A stretch of DNA of 64,000 nt. Origin: Gigantopelta aegis (lineage: Eukaryota > Mollusca > Gastropoda > Neomphalida > Peltospiridae). Below, piece by piece: positions 52,655 through 63,505 of this stretch. The translations under genes were made by a program, and so were the position numbers. Numbering within the stretch: position 1 is the first letter of the stretch; each line of letters opens with the position of its first letter. The notes beneath the pieces were generated by a model that was given only the letters and a program-made list of their open reading frames with translations, searched no databases and was not told the DNA's origin. The stretch spans positions 1,847,558-1,911,557 of the forward strand of contig NC_054708.1 in the NCBI RefSeq assembly GCF_016097555.1, given 5' to 3'.

Positions 52655-52945
52655 GGCAGGACGTAGCCCAGTAATAAAGCCTCGGTTGATGCGCGGTCGG
52701 TCTAGGATCGAACCCCGACGGCGGGCCAATTGGGCTATTTCTAGTTCCAGCCAGTGCACCACGACTGGTATATCAAAGGCCGTGGCATGTAGAATGGTGC
52801 ATATAACAGATCCTTTTCTACAAATGGAAATTTTTTGCGGGTTTCCTGTCTTAGACTATATATCAGCATTACCAAATTTTTGACATGCAAAAGCCGATGA
52901 TCAATAAATCAATGTGCTCTAGTGGTGTCGTTAAACAAAACAAAT
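52655..52945 (+). mobile_element. Complete tRNA-derived SINE, plus orientation
   Basis: Head at the left: GACGTAGCCCAGTAATAAAG (A-box-like) and GGATCGAACCCC (B-box). Central GTGCACCACGACTGGTATAT, tail TCGTTAAACAAAACAAATT. Confidence 0.8.
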
Positions 52946-53772
52946 TAACTTGTTTACTACTACTATATCCAACTAATAAGACTGAAGATCAAGATTGTGG
53001 GTGCGTAGCTCAGTCAAGGCGGGATTATCAAGCAAACATGCTTCAGGCCTGTGGGAAGCCTATTATTTAGAGCTTACGAAGTGTATTTAGATACCTCAAA
53101 CATGCTTCAGGCCTGTGGGAAGCCTATTATTTAGAGCTTACGAAGTGTATTTAGATACCTCAAACATGCTTCAGGCCTGTGGGAAGCCTATTATTTAGAG
53201 CTTACGAAGTGTATTTAGATATCTCAAAAATAAGAAGAGACAACTGGCGCTGCATCCACCGCAACATTATTTTGACGCGTATTAATAGGGTAGACTTAAC
53301 ATTTATTCTGGCCATAAACTCATCTGCCTATCTATAGGTTAACGAGAAGATACAACCTGCATGTACACTAATTCTTGTTATCAATTAGCAACAATATATA
53401 TTTTATATTCGTTTTCCTATACATATAACTGTATTGACCAATGACATTATGTATTATATTATATTAGTTGCTGGACATTGACACAGCCGAATGGTTCCGT
53501 TTTAGGTCCGGATACACGAGTACACTTCAGAGATTCCCGATTCAACACGAACACGCTACTGTAAGGTATCGAAGTTGTTTGATATCAAAGAACACTTCAT
53601 CAACTCTCCTACTTCACCGAAATAATATCATAACAGAGATTCTTAACAGATATTCACGACGTATCACCGTCACATAAAGTGATTTTCGTTTACGTCAGAT
53701 ACCCACCCGACAGAGGACCTCTAGAGCGGAGTGAACGGTAAGATAAGATGTTACACTGCTAGTAATACTTAC
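52946..53772. other. Intron with a 64-bp triplicate
   Basis: Three units of 64 bp (CATGCTTCAGGCCTGTGGG) at 53037-53228. No gene recognised in the rest. Confidence 0.6.
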
Positions 53773-54309
53773 AGATAGTAGTACCGTTATTCCAGTCATC
53801 CGAACTGTTATGCCAGTAATCTGTGTTGTTATTCCAGTAATTGGTAATGTCATTCCAATAACCGGTAACGCCATTCCAGTTACTTGTGCTGTTATTCCAG
53901 TAATCGGTACTGTTATACCAGTTATTCCAGTAATCCGTGGTGTTATTCCAGTAATCGGTACCGTTATTCCAATAACCGGTAACGCCATTCCAGTTACTTG
54001 TGCTGTTATTCCAGTAATCGGTACTGTTATACCAGTTATTCCAGTAATCCGTGGTGTTGTTCCAGTAATCGGTACCGTTATTCCAATAACCGGTAACGCC
54101 ATTCCAGTTATCCGTGCTGTTATTCCAGTAATCGGTACTGTCATTCCAATAATCGGTAACGGCATTCCAGTTATCTGTGCTGTTATTCCAGTAATTGGTA
54201 CTTTTATTCCAGTAATTCGTGCTGTTATTCCAGTAATAGGTGCCGGTATTCCAGTAACCTGGATACATTGTCGGATAATATGTTGAATTACTAGCGTAAA
54301 AATCAGAAC
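53773..54309 (-). CDS. Exon of Tyr-Trp-Asn repeats with dense N-glycosylation sequons
   Basis: 537 bp, phase 1 on both sides. Acceptor GGGGTTTTTAG, donor ACTATCT|GTAAGT. After SDFYASNSTYYPTMYPGYWN the sequence is about two dozen 7-11-residue units of the form YWNNSTD, DNWNGVTG or DYWNNTTD, and a 38-residue block is duplicated in tandem. Trp-Asn is almost invariant while flanking bases vary at silent positions. Most units hold an N-x-S/T sequon, which implies a secreted, glycosylated product. A second frame (PITGIT repeats) is also open but would meet a stop soon after the splice. No known family; a matrix, mucus or adhesive protein is conceivable. Confidence 0.65.
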
Positions 54310-55591
54310 CTAAAAACCCCAAAGTAAAACAAGAAAGTTGTAAGTTCAAATAATACTATAGGGATCAAATATAATGTTGTACGACGAAGAGTAATATATG
54401 AAATAAATTACTAAACACCACAGTCAATTAAGTCTACAGGTACAACATACTAACCATCCCAGTCCATTAAGTCTACAGGTACAACATACTAACCACCCCA
54501 GCTCATTAAGTCTACGGGTACAACATACTAACTACCCCAGCTCATTAAGTCTACAGGTACACCATACTAACCACCCCAGCTCATTAAGTCTACAGGTACA
54601 ACATACTAACCACCCCGCCCCATTAAGTCTACATGTACAACATACTAACCACCCCAGTCCATTACGTCTACAGGTACAACATACTAACCACCACAGTCCA
54701 TTACGTCTACTGGTACAACATACTAACCACCCCAGCCCCATTAAGTCTGCATGTACAACATACTAACCACCCCAGTCCATTAAGTCTACAGGTACAACAT
54801 ACTAACCACCACAGTCCATTACGTCTACAGGTACAACATACTAACCACCACAGTCCACTACGTCTACTGGTACAACATACTAACCACCCAGCCCCATTAC
54901 GTCTACAGGTACAACATGCTAACCACCCCAGCCCCATTAAGTCTGCATGTACAACATACTAACCACCACAGTCCATTACGTCTACAGGTATAACATACTA
55001 ACCACCCCAGGCCCATTAAGTCTACATGTACAACATACTAACCACCCCAGTCCATTACGTCTACAGGTACAACATACTAACCACCACAGTCCATTACGTC
55101 TACTGGTACAACATACTAACCACCACAGTCCACTACGTCTACTGGTACAACATACTAACCACCCCAGCCCCATTAAGTCTACATGTACAACATACTAACC
55201 ACCCCAGTCCATTACGTCTACAGGTACAACATACTAACCACCACAGTCCATTACGTCTACTGGTACAACATACTAACCACCACAGTCCACTACGTCTACT
55301 GGTACAACATACTAACCACCCCATCCCCATTAAGTCTGCATGTACAACATACTAACCACCACAGTCCATTACGTCTACAGGTACAACATACTAACCACCC
55401 CAGGCCCATTAAGTCTACAGGTACAACATACTAACCACCCCAGTCCATTAAGTCTACAGGTACAACATACTAACCACCCCGCCCCATTAAGTCTACAGGT
55501 ACAACATATTAACCACCCCAGTCCATTACGTCTACTGGTACAACATACTAACCACCCCAGTCCATTAAGTCTACAGGTACAACATGCTTAC
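54310..55591. repeat. 39-bp minisatellite
   Basis: About 30 units of 39 bp (core GGTACAACATACTAACCACC) at 54420-55590; 54310-54419 is plain intron. Thirteen codons per unit give spurious open frames in several phases. The array starts directly at the donor of the possible exon at 55592, whose first intron bases (GTAAGCATGTTGTACC) resemble the unit. Confidence 0.93.
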
Positions 55592-55619
55592 CAATCTGAC
55601 GTTAGTTCCGTGGACGTGC
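55592..55619 (-). CDS. Possible 28-bp microexon
   Basis: Minus strand: acceptor GCTATTATTTCAG, 28 bp, donor GATTG|GTAAGC. Signals are good, but its phases do not fit both neighbours directly (an in-frame TAA in phase 0), so another exon must intervene or it is not coding. Confidence 0.3.
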
Positions 55620-55701
55620 CTGAAATAATAGCTTTGTAAAGCTGCATACACGATAATAGCTACATACACGATAATAGCTACATACACGATAAAACTATTA
55701 A

Positions 55702-56043
55702 AGGGACATTCCTGAGTTTTCTGCATTGTACGACTAATAAAATATTTCTACGATTAAACATACATATTAAATATATTTTCTGGTTTAGAATATCAGTGTC
55801 TGTCGTCTTAATATTTGTAAGAAGCCCAAACTGGATTTTGTCTTCACGTACGAATTTTTTTTATTTTTGGAAATAAAGTGAATTTTAACCTAGTGCAAAT
55901 ATTAGAACGATCAGAAACACGTTTAATATACAGCCACTAATATTTTATGCAGAAAAATATATTTGATACGTAATTACAATCGTTAAAAAAGATTTGTTAG
56001 TCGATAACATCTTAAAACGTGCAGCAAACTCAGGAATGTCCCT
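55702..56043. mobile_element. 342-bp TTAA MITE
   Basis: Ends AGGGACATTCCTGAGTTT and its inverse; TTAA on both sides (55698-55701, 56044-56047). Confidence 0.8.
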
Positions 56044-56166
56044 TTAATAGCGTTTTAGAGCTTCATACACGACAATAACGCTGTAAAGCTACATACGCGA
56101 TAATAGCGTTATGAAACTATAGAATAGTTACACAATCCTACACGTGTTTCAGTGTTATCTGTAATA

Positions 56167-57663
56167 TACTGAACAGCATTGAAGACGCTCCACCAGTTGA
56201 TGATAACAAATGTGAATGGGGCGTATATCAGCATTAAAAATATCAATGAATAAGTACCGTACTACCTTATATACCATGCATGACGACGAATAACTCACAA
56301 AAACGATTGCCTGAACACTCCATGAAACACAACACCAAAACACAACATATTGCATGCATAGCATGAAAAACGTAAATTGAATGTGCAAATCATGCTGATT
56401 GGGGCTATAAAAGATGGTCTCTGAAAAATCACTTTCATTTATGAAGTAGTCTTTGAGGGAACGTTAAACAAGTGATGGCAATGTTGACAGCTGAGGAACG
56501 TGAATGTGCCTTAGGCATGCTTCAAGTCGACATTTCGAGTAGAGTCATCGCACAGCGGTTTGGATGCCACCATTCAACAATCACTAGATTCCACAGGAGA
56601 TACCAGCAGAGGGGAATCACAAGGGACCGTCCACGTCCAGGCCAACGTGTTACGACACCACGACAAGATCGCCATATACATATTCGTGATCGAACCCTGC
56701 CAGCTGCCAGGACTGGACCAACTGTTCAAGCTCGACGAGGGGTTATCAGCGCAGACACTGCGTCGCCGTCTTCGCTCTGCTGGGCTGCGTTTTCTCATAT
56801 GTTGGACCTATCCTGACTGATCGACATCGAAATGAGCGCTGACGTTTGGCAGGAAGGTATCGTCATTAGATATTACAACGTTGGCATGGTGTGCTATTCT
56901 CTGACGAATCCTGTTTCCATTTAAGGAATGCTGATGGTCGGTTGCGGGTGTGGCGTAGGAGTGGAGAACGTTACCACAATGACTGCCTTGTCCAGACGGA
57001 TCGATGAGGAGGAGGGAGTGTCATGGTGTGGGGCGGAGATCAGTTATCATCACAGAACAGCACTCCATGTTTGCCGTGGCAGAATGAATGCCATTTACTA
57101 CCGGGAGAACGTCTTGCAAAATCACGTCATTCCCCTCTTTCATCAGCATCGGGATATGCACACTTTTCAGCAAGACAACGCCCGAGCGCACACAGCACGT
57201 GTTACAACACAGTATCTAGCGAACAATAATGTCCCTTTGCTTGAATGGCCAGCACTGTCCCCCGATTTATCGCCAATATAGCATCTTTGGGATTACCTTG
57301 GTCAACGCATCTCACGTCGTCCACAAATGAATAACCTTAGAGAACTGGAACACGCACTACAGCAGGAGTGGAATGCTATCCCCCAGAACACTATTCGCAG
57401 ACTTATCGGGTCGATGAGAAGACGTTGCATGGCTTGTGTTACTGCAAATGGTGGTCATACGCGCTATTGACTTTTCATTGTGACCCCACGTGTCTTTCAT
57501 ACGCAGATGAATTAAAACTAATCAATGATTGTGCATCCTCTTTTGTCTGTTGTCATTATCAATCATCCATCTATTGCTGTTCACAACAAAAACATTTATT
57601 GCTCAGGTATTCTTTTCGAAATCCAAACATTTCTTAGTGGTGCGTTTTCAGTGCTGTTTAGTA
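56167..57663 (+). mobile_element. Tc1-like transposon with TA target duplication
   Basis: 1497 bp. Ends TACTGAACAGCATTGAA and the inverse of TACTAAACAGCACTGAA, with TA at 56165-56166 and 57664-57665. It contains one decayed transposase. Confidence 0.85.
56472..57468 (+). pseudogene. Tc1-type DDE transposase, inactivated
   Basis: N-terminal paired-type helix-turn-helix: ERECALGMLQVDISSRVIAQ, RFGCHHSTITRFHRRY, and the GRPR-like DRPRPGQRVTT linker. After frameshifts near 56570 and 56820, the DDE core has FQQDNARAHTARVTTQYLAN (second Asp) and WPALSPDLSPI. The catalytic Glu that should follow (normally SPIEHLWD) is a TAG stop at 57279-57281. HLWDYLGQRISRRP and RRLIGSMRRRC complete the C-terminus. 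Multiple frameshifts plus the stop at the active-site codon make it dead. Confidence 0.88.
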
Positions 57664-57872
57664 TATAATACGGAAGGTCGTTTTAACAGTTTCACATCTC
57701 TTGATTTTTACTGCCGACCTGCCTTCTTTGTTCTAACCCGATACTGCATTTCGTAAGGATTTGTTTGCGCTCATGTCCAGGGACTACCGTACACAAGTCG
57801 TGCTAAATGTTACGTACAAAGATGAATACCATTAATATAACCGTAATGGAGGTCGTCATATTTGTTACTTAA

Positions 57873-59012
57873 AGGTAGGGTCAACTCAAACATGAGCCTT
57901 GTGTGTCGGAAAGATGGATACCTGGACCACCAACACATATTGACACTTTAACAAATGAAAAAAAGCGTAATTTTAGAGTTAATAAAAAAAACCGTGATTA
58001 TTCCTGCTAACTGGGGGCAGCCATTTTGTTTCATTTTTGTGACGTCCGGTGGTATAGCTTGGGGCGAAGTGACGTCAGCTCCGTCCATCTCCTTTATGCA
58101 CAGTGTAAACAAACGCTCTAATTTACGGCTTCTCTTTCATCAACCTGACTAGTAAAATAACATAAATGACTTGATAGTATAATAAACTATTTAAATAAAT
58201 ATATTTCAATTTGCATCAACAGAACGAAATGGAGTTATAGTATTTTTCTTTTTTAAATAATGCAAAGAAAAAATGCATATTATTAGGCCTATTGGTAGGG
58301 TACGTTCGAGCAAAAACGACCACTCACGATACCCAAGTGATACTTTTCTTTTCTTTGGGACGACGTAATTGGTCAGTTTTGTGATTTTAGATGGGGAAGT
58401 CTACTTAATAAAGGGTTTTACAAAATTACAGTAATAAAGCAGGACGGCTGATAATGCCCATTACGATTTGAGGGGTATCCGTGCGGTTACCATACAATAC
58501 CCTGTGATCTTAATAAAAAAGGCTCGTCTTTTTAGTGTCTAGACACAGTGTCTGGGGACCATCTAAATATACACCTGCCAATCAGGAACCACGGGTACAG
58601 GCCACGGAAAGAAAATACCAATTAACCAAGAAAACACTCCGATTATTATTTCAGTACATGTACAAAACATAATACAGTTATTTCAACACTTTGACAATGG
58701 TGGTTTATTTTGTATTGAAAAATAATATATAATTGTTGCTGGCTTACTGGGATGGCTATTATTACAGAACATTGCGATGCATTCAGAAAAATCAGGTATG
58801 TTTTGTTTCTTCAGTTCGAAGTAATTCCTGACGTAGCCTGGCGTATTCACTGGGATGGTACAAAATGGCTGGGCCCGTTATATATAATAGCCGTCACATT
58901 TAACCGTTTTATTAATTAACTATACGAGTATACTTGTTGATATTAAGCAATAATGTGCATTATATATCGTTGAATATGCATACCAGGCCAAATGGCTTAA
59001 CTGTCTCCTCCT
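57873..59012. mobile_element. TTAA-target non-autonomous element
   Basis: 1140 bp, TTAA at 57869-57872 and 59013-59016, ends AGGTAGGGTCAA and TCTCCTCCT. It is the uninterrupted relative of 13545-15364. No transposase. Confidence 0.8.
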
Positions 59013-59077
59013 TTAAACACAGAAGTGGCTATGTATACAGCAGTCGGGTATATAGCCTGGCTAATGAGGGCTGGCCA

Positions 59078-59396
59078 TCTACCCGGCGGTCGTATTGTTT
59101 GGGGAAAGCCCATCGTAAGGCCACCACACTCCATCTAAACGCTCCAATGCTTAGCTCGGGTTGTATGTAATTGTATAATAACACAACACAACAGCATTGT
59201 AAAACTATATAATGTTGTAAACCTACTGAATAAGTACACCCCTACGTCAACAGCGTTGTATAACAAATATATTGTATAATAATCAAACAATACGGCAACA
59301 GTGTTTTAAATATATTGTATAATAATCATACAATGCGGCGACAGCGTTCTAAAGCTATTGTATAATAATAATGTACAATACAACAGCGTTGTACAG

Positions 59397-59466
<70 letters not shown>

Positions 59467-59680
59467 TATAAAAGAAAACAAGTGTACAGTATATATGTAT
59501 TTAAAAAATAATTTAAAGAAATAATTATCCTTTTACATGTTTCAATCTTATCTTCTTCTAACTCTATTGCAATCATACAATGTAACAATTTTAGTAGACT
59601 TAGCAGATAAACCGATTTAATTTTTGAGGAAAGTAATCGTGGATTTAAAACCGCTAAGTGTTACATTTAAGGCGAATCGA
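59078..59680. repeat. Diverged third copy of the CTACCCGGCGG block
   Basis: Similar to 19001-19500 and 60447-60960, with its own TA run (59398-59462) and a different insert after it (59463-59570). Confidence 0.8.
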
Positions 59681-60100
59681 ATTAAAATTATCTCCACTAT
59701 TACATGTGGATCTAACAGCAGCCAGTTGGAGCTCATGTCCACCAAGCAAAACCTTACTTGCAGAATCATGCCAGTGATTTGAAAATAATTTGAAGACATT
59801 TGTGGATCAAATAAAATAACTACTAGTACTTTATCCAACGTGATCCTATTAAATAATCCATTACAGTCTTAACTATTATGACTGTTAATAACAAAACATT
59901 GATCCTTTTCCTATGTATTATGTTCAAGTTACTACCGGTAAACAGGACTTTGTAGGTGTATTTAAACATTTTGCTGGGCTGGGCTGGTTTAACTCCCTTG
60001 GTAGAATGTTTATGCAATTTCTAAAGGGATTTGGGGAGCATGCACCCCTGGACAATTTTAAAAACTAGATTACCTAAAATAGGGTCAACTCAAATTCTAA
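59681..60100. other. Non-coding
   Basis: No gene or repeat recognised. Confidence 0.4.
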
Positions 60101-60415
60101 TCCTTTTCATTTAAATGCAATTTCCTGATTACATACAATGTATGTCACCAAAGGCTCCCCCCCCCCCCCCATACACCCCCCACTCATACCAGTGAGATAC
60201 AGACCAGTTATTACTAATTTAAAAACAATTTCCTGGTTACATAAAATGTATGTCGACAAAGGCTCCCACCCCACCCCACCCCACACACACACACCACTCA
60301 AACCAGTGGGATACAGACCAGTTATTATTACTATGTCAACAAAGGCTCCCCCCCCCCCCCCCACCACAGACCAGTTATTACTAATTTAAAAACAATTTCC
60401 TGGTTACATAATAGT
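60101..60415. repeat. Approximately 115-bp tandem repeat with C-rich core
   Basis: Three units, each CAATTTCCTGGTTACATA ... AAAGGCTCCCCCCC ... GATACAGACCAGTTATTA. Confidence 0.85.
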
Positions 60416-60446
60416 TGCCCATTGCCCATAATGAGGGCTGGCTATC

Positions 60447-60762
60447 TACCCGGCGGTCGTATTGTTTGGGGAAAGCCCATCGTAATGCCACCACACTCCA
60501 TCTAAACGCTCCAATGCTTAGCTAGGGTTGTATGTAATTGTATAATAACACAACACAACAGCATTGTAAAACTATATAATGTTGTAAACCTTCTGAATAA
60601 GTACACACTACGTCAACAGCGTTGTATAACAAATATATTGTATAATAATCATACAATACGGTAACAGTGTTTTAAATATATTGTATAATAATCATACAAT
60701 GCGGCGACAGCGTTCTAAAGCTATTGTATAATAATAATGTACAATACAACAGCATTGTACAG

Positions 60763-60836
<74 letters not shown>

Positions 60837-61255
60837 GATGACAGCGTTGTAAGTCTATTGCAATCATACGATGTAACAATTTTAGTATACTTAGCAGATA
60901 AACCGATTTAATTTTTGAGGAAAGTAATCGTGGATTTAAAACCGCTAAGTGTTACATTTAAGGCCTCCATTCTACTTTGACTAAACCGTGTTCACAATTG
61001 GAACTATTTGTAATACGCGGAGTAAATTGGAGTAAAGAAAAAGAAGAATATTGTTTTATTAATCATCGGTTATTAGATGTGAAACATTTTGTAATTTGTT
61101 ACTCTTAGTCTTAGAGAGGAAACCCGTGACATTTTACCGTTAGTAGCAAAATATCTTTTATATGCACTTTCCCACAGACAGGACAGCACATATCATGGCC
61201 CTTGATATGCCAGTCGAGACGCACTGGTCAGGATGAGGAAAGACCCTATCAGAGG
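60447..61255. repeat. Near-identical duplicate of 19001-19796
   Basis: See 19001-19796. Here it continues into a tRNA-like SINE head at 61255, so this is the more complete copy. Confidence 0.9.
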
Positions 61256-61322
61256 TGATTCGAACCTTTGACGGAAGCACTTCAAGCGAGCACTCTACCC
61301 ACTGAGCCAGATCCCACCCCAA
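61050..61322 (-). mobile_element. SINE with a third tRNA-like head
   Basis: Tail near 61052, head 61255-61318. On the minus strand GATCTGGCTCAGTGGGTAGA (A-box-like) and GGTTCGAATCACC (B-box). A broken second copy follows at 61337-61525. The head does not form a sound acceptor stem, so it is not called as a tRNA gene. Confidence 0.7.
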
Positions 61323-61624
61323 GAAGATGAAAGTTAAAGTTTGTTTTGTTAAACGACACCACTAGAACACATTGATTTATTAACCACCGGCTACTGGATG
61401 TCAAACATCTGGTCATTTTGACATATATATTAGAGAAGAAACCTGCTGGGTTCACTAAGGTGATTCGAACCTATGACGCAAGCACTTCAGGCGAGCGTTC
61501 TTATGAGTGAGCTAGGTCCCACCCCAAGAAGAAGAAGAAGAATGAATGTATGAATGAATGAATGAATGAATGTTTAACGACACCCCAGCACGAAAAATAC
61601 ATCGGCTGTTGGGTGTCAAACTAT

Positions 61625-61965
61625 GGTAAAGGCAAGAAAAAGAAGAAGAAGAAGAAGAAGAAGAAGATGAAGGATAAGAATAAGATGAAAAAGAAGAAGA
61701 AGAAGAAGAAGCAGAAGAAAAATAAGAAGAAAACGAAAAAGAAAAAGATGATGAAAATTGAGAAGGAAAGGAGAAGAAGAAGTAGGAGGAAGAAGAAGAA
61801 GAAGAAGAAGAAGCAGAATAAGAATAACAAGGAGAAGAATAACATAGGGGGAAGAAAGAAGGAAGAAGAAGATGATGAAGAAGGAGTAGAATAGGAATAG
61901 TAATAATAAGAAGAAGAATAACAAGAAGGAGTAGGGGGAATAAGAAGGAAGAAGCAGAAGAGTAG
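61625..61965. repeat. Purine-rich (GAA)n tract
   Basis: About 340 bp of degenerate AAG/GAA with almost no pyrimidines on the plus strand. It produces false Lys- or Phe/Leu-rich open frames. Confidence 0.95.
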
Positions 61966-62014
61966 GAATTGAGGGGACTGGGCGAGGAATCAGAGAAAAG
62001 ATGGACTATGTTAC

Positions 62015-62074
62015 CTGGATTTGCACGGCCACGAGGAGGAGGACAACTAGAACGCACGCTATCGGGAACTTCAT
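62015..62074 (-). CDS. First exon encoding a signal peptide
   Basis: 20 codons, MKFPIACVLVVLLLVAVQIQ, ending at donor CAG|GTAACA (phase 0). Lys at position 2 followed by a 15-residue Val/Leu core is a classic secretory signal. A TATA box lies 41-47 bp upstream. It is the nearest 5' end on the same strand for the YWN exon 7.7 kb downstream, but the link is not proven. Confidence 0.6.
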
Positions 62075-62114
62075 ACTGATGGTGATGTGCACCCAGACGA
62101 CAGCGACGTCGACG

Positions 62115-62121
62115 TTTTATA
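62115..62121 (-). promoter_or_regulatory. TATA box
   Basis: TATAAAA on the minus strand (AGCTATAAAACG), upstream of the signal-peptide ATG at 62074. The spacing implies a very short 5' UTR. Confidence 0.55.
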
Positions 62122-62375
62122 GCTGGCCGAGTGTTGATGTTAACCGCCGCACGTGCTGCTGGCGACCAGGTGTCCGGAGTCAGGTTCTGACCACCTGTCC
62201 TGGGGGAGAGTGGCTTCACCAGTGTCGTGCGTCATGTTACCTGCTGATGTCATCTGTGGCAGGTGAGTTGTCTCCACTTACTGTTATCTCTGCCCCAAAA
62301 GGGCTGTGTGTTTTATTGTCCACGTGCATTATACATTACATCAATAACTTGTATAAACTCACCACCTGCATATAA

Positions 62376-62490
62376 AAACATTAAGAACCTGTGTAAACCA
62401 TCCACCTTTATACAAACCATCAAGAACCTGTGTAAACCATCCACCTTTATACAAAACATCAAGAACCTGTGTAAACCATCCACCTTTTAA
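62376..62490. repeat. 39-bp tandem repeat
   Basis: Three units (core GAACCTGTGTAAACCATCC). Confidence 0.85.
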
Positions 62491-62689
62491 CAAAACAAAA
62501 CCAAACTACCCGATACAGGGATATCTATATGTATAGGTTGGGATATTTTGGAGAAATATTGTTACACACGTTACATCCACCATATACGATATACCAAGAA
62601 CCTCATTTACTCGTCAAAACTGATAATGTGATTGGAAAGATGGCAACTAATTTTCTCATCAATGGTGCAAGAAAGTTAAAGTTAAAACT

Positions 62690-62995
62690 TGTTTTGTTTA
62701 ACGACACCACTAGAGCACATTGATTTATTAATCACCGGCTATTGGATGTCAAACATTTGTAATTTTTTTACTTATAGACTTAGATAGAAAACCGCTACAT
62801 TTTTCTACTAGTAGTAAGGGATCTTTTATATGCACCATCCCAGACAGGATAACACATACCACAGCCTTTGATATACCAGTCGTGGTGCACTGGCTGGGAC
62901 GAACATTAGCCCACTGGACCCACCGATGGGGATCGATCCTAGGCTGACCGCGCATCAATCGAATGCTTTACCACTGGGCTGCGTCCCGCCTCTCA
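62690..62995 (-). mobile_element. Complete tRNA-derived SINE
   Basis: Tail TTTTGTTTAACGACACCAC at left; tRNA-like head at right (reverse complement of GCAGCCCAGTGGTAAAGC and TAGGATCGATCCCC). Confidence 0.8.
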
Positions 62996-63269
62996 ATAGT
63001 GTAAGACGACCAAATGTCTTTCATAACCCACGCTTGTGTGTACAACGCTGTAATTGCGACACTTGGTCTAAGCAGTAACAGAAGAAACCACCTGCCATCA
63101 CATAATCACATGATCTTCACCACACACAGAGCAGTACACACCACAACCTTTGAAATAAGCCGTGATCAGTCTGTGGTTGGGCATTTTTGTCTTATATCCA
63201 GTAATATTCCTTCTGCTTCAGCTTTTGGTGTCTACATATCGCAACATCTGAGATACTCGAAACGAAGGA

Positions 63270-63505
63270 AGGAAATGGTTTATTTAACGACGCACTCAAC
63301 ACATTTTATTTACGGTTATATGGCGTTGGATATATGGTTTAGGACCACAAATATATAGAGAGAGGAAACCCGCTGTCGCCACTTCATGGGCTACTCTTTT
63401 CGAGTAGCAGCAAGGGATCTTTTATATGCACCATCCCATACACATGATAGCACATACCACGGCCTTTGATGTACCAGTCGTGGTGCACTGGCTGGATACT
63501 CAAAA
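63270..63505 (-). mobile_element. SINE, head deleted
   Basis: ATTTTATTTACGGTTATATG-type tail and central domain to GTGGTGCACTGGCTGG. Confidence 0.75.

Noticed and set aside
54532..55639. Thirteen-residue repeat frames on both strands
   Set aside because: Read-through of the 39-bp intron minisatellite.
61255..61322. tRNA gene
   Set aside because: A- and B-box-like sequences are present, but no sound acceptor stem, and it is fused to a SINE body.
61562..62219. Poly-Lys plus-strand and poly-Ser/Leu/Phe minus-strand frames
   Set aside because: GAA microsatellite. Only the separate 20-codon signal-peptide frame at 62015-62074 was kept.
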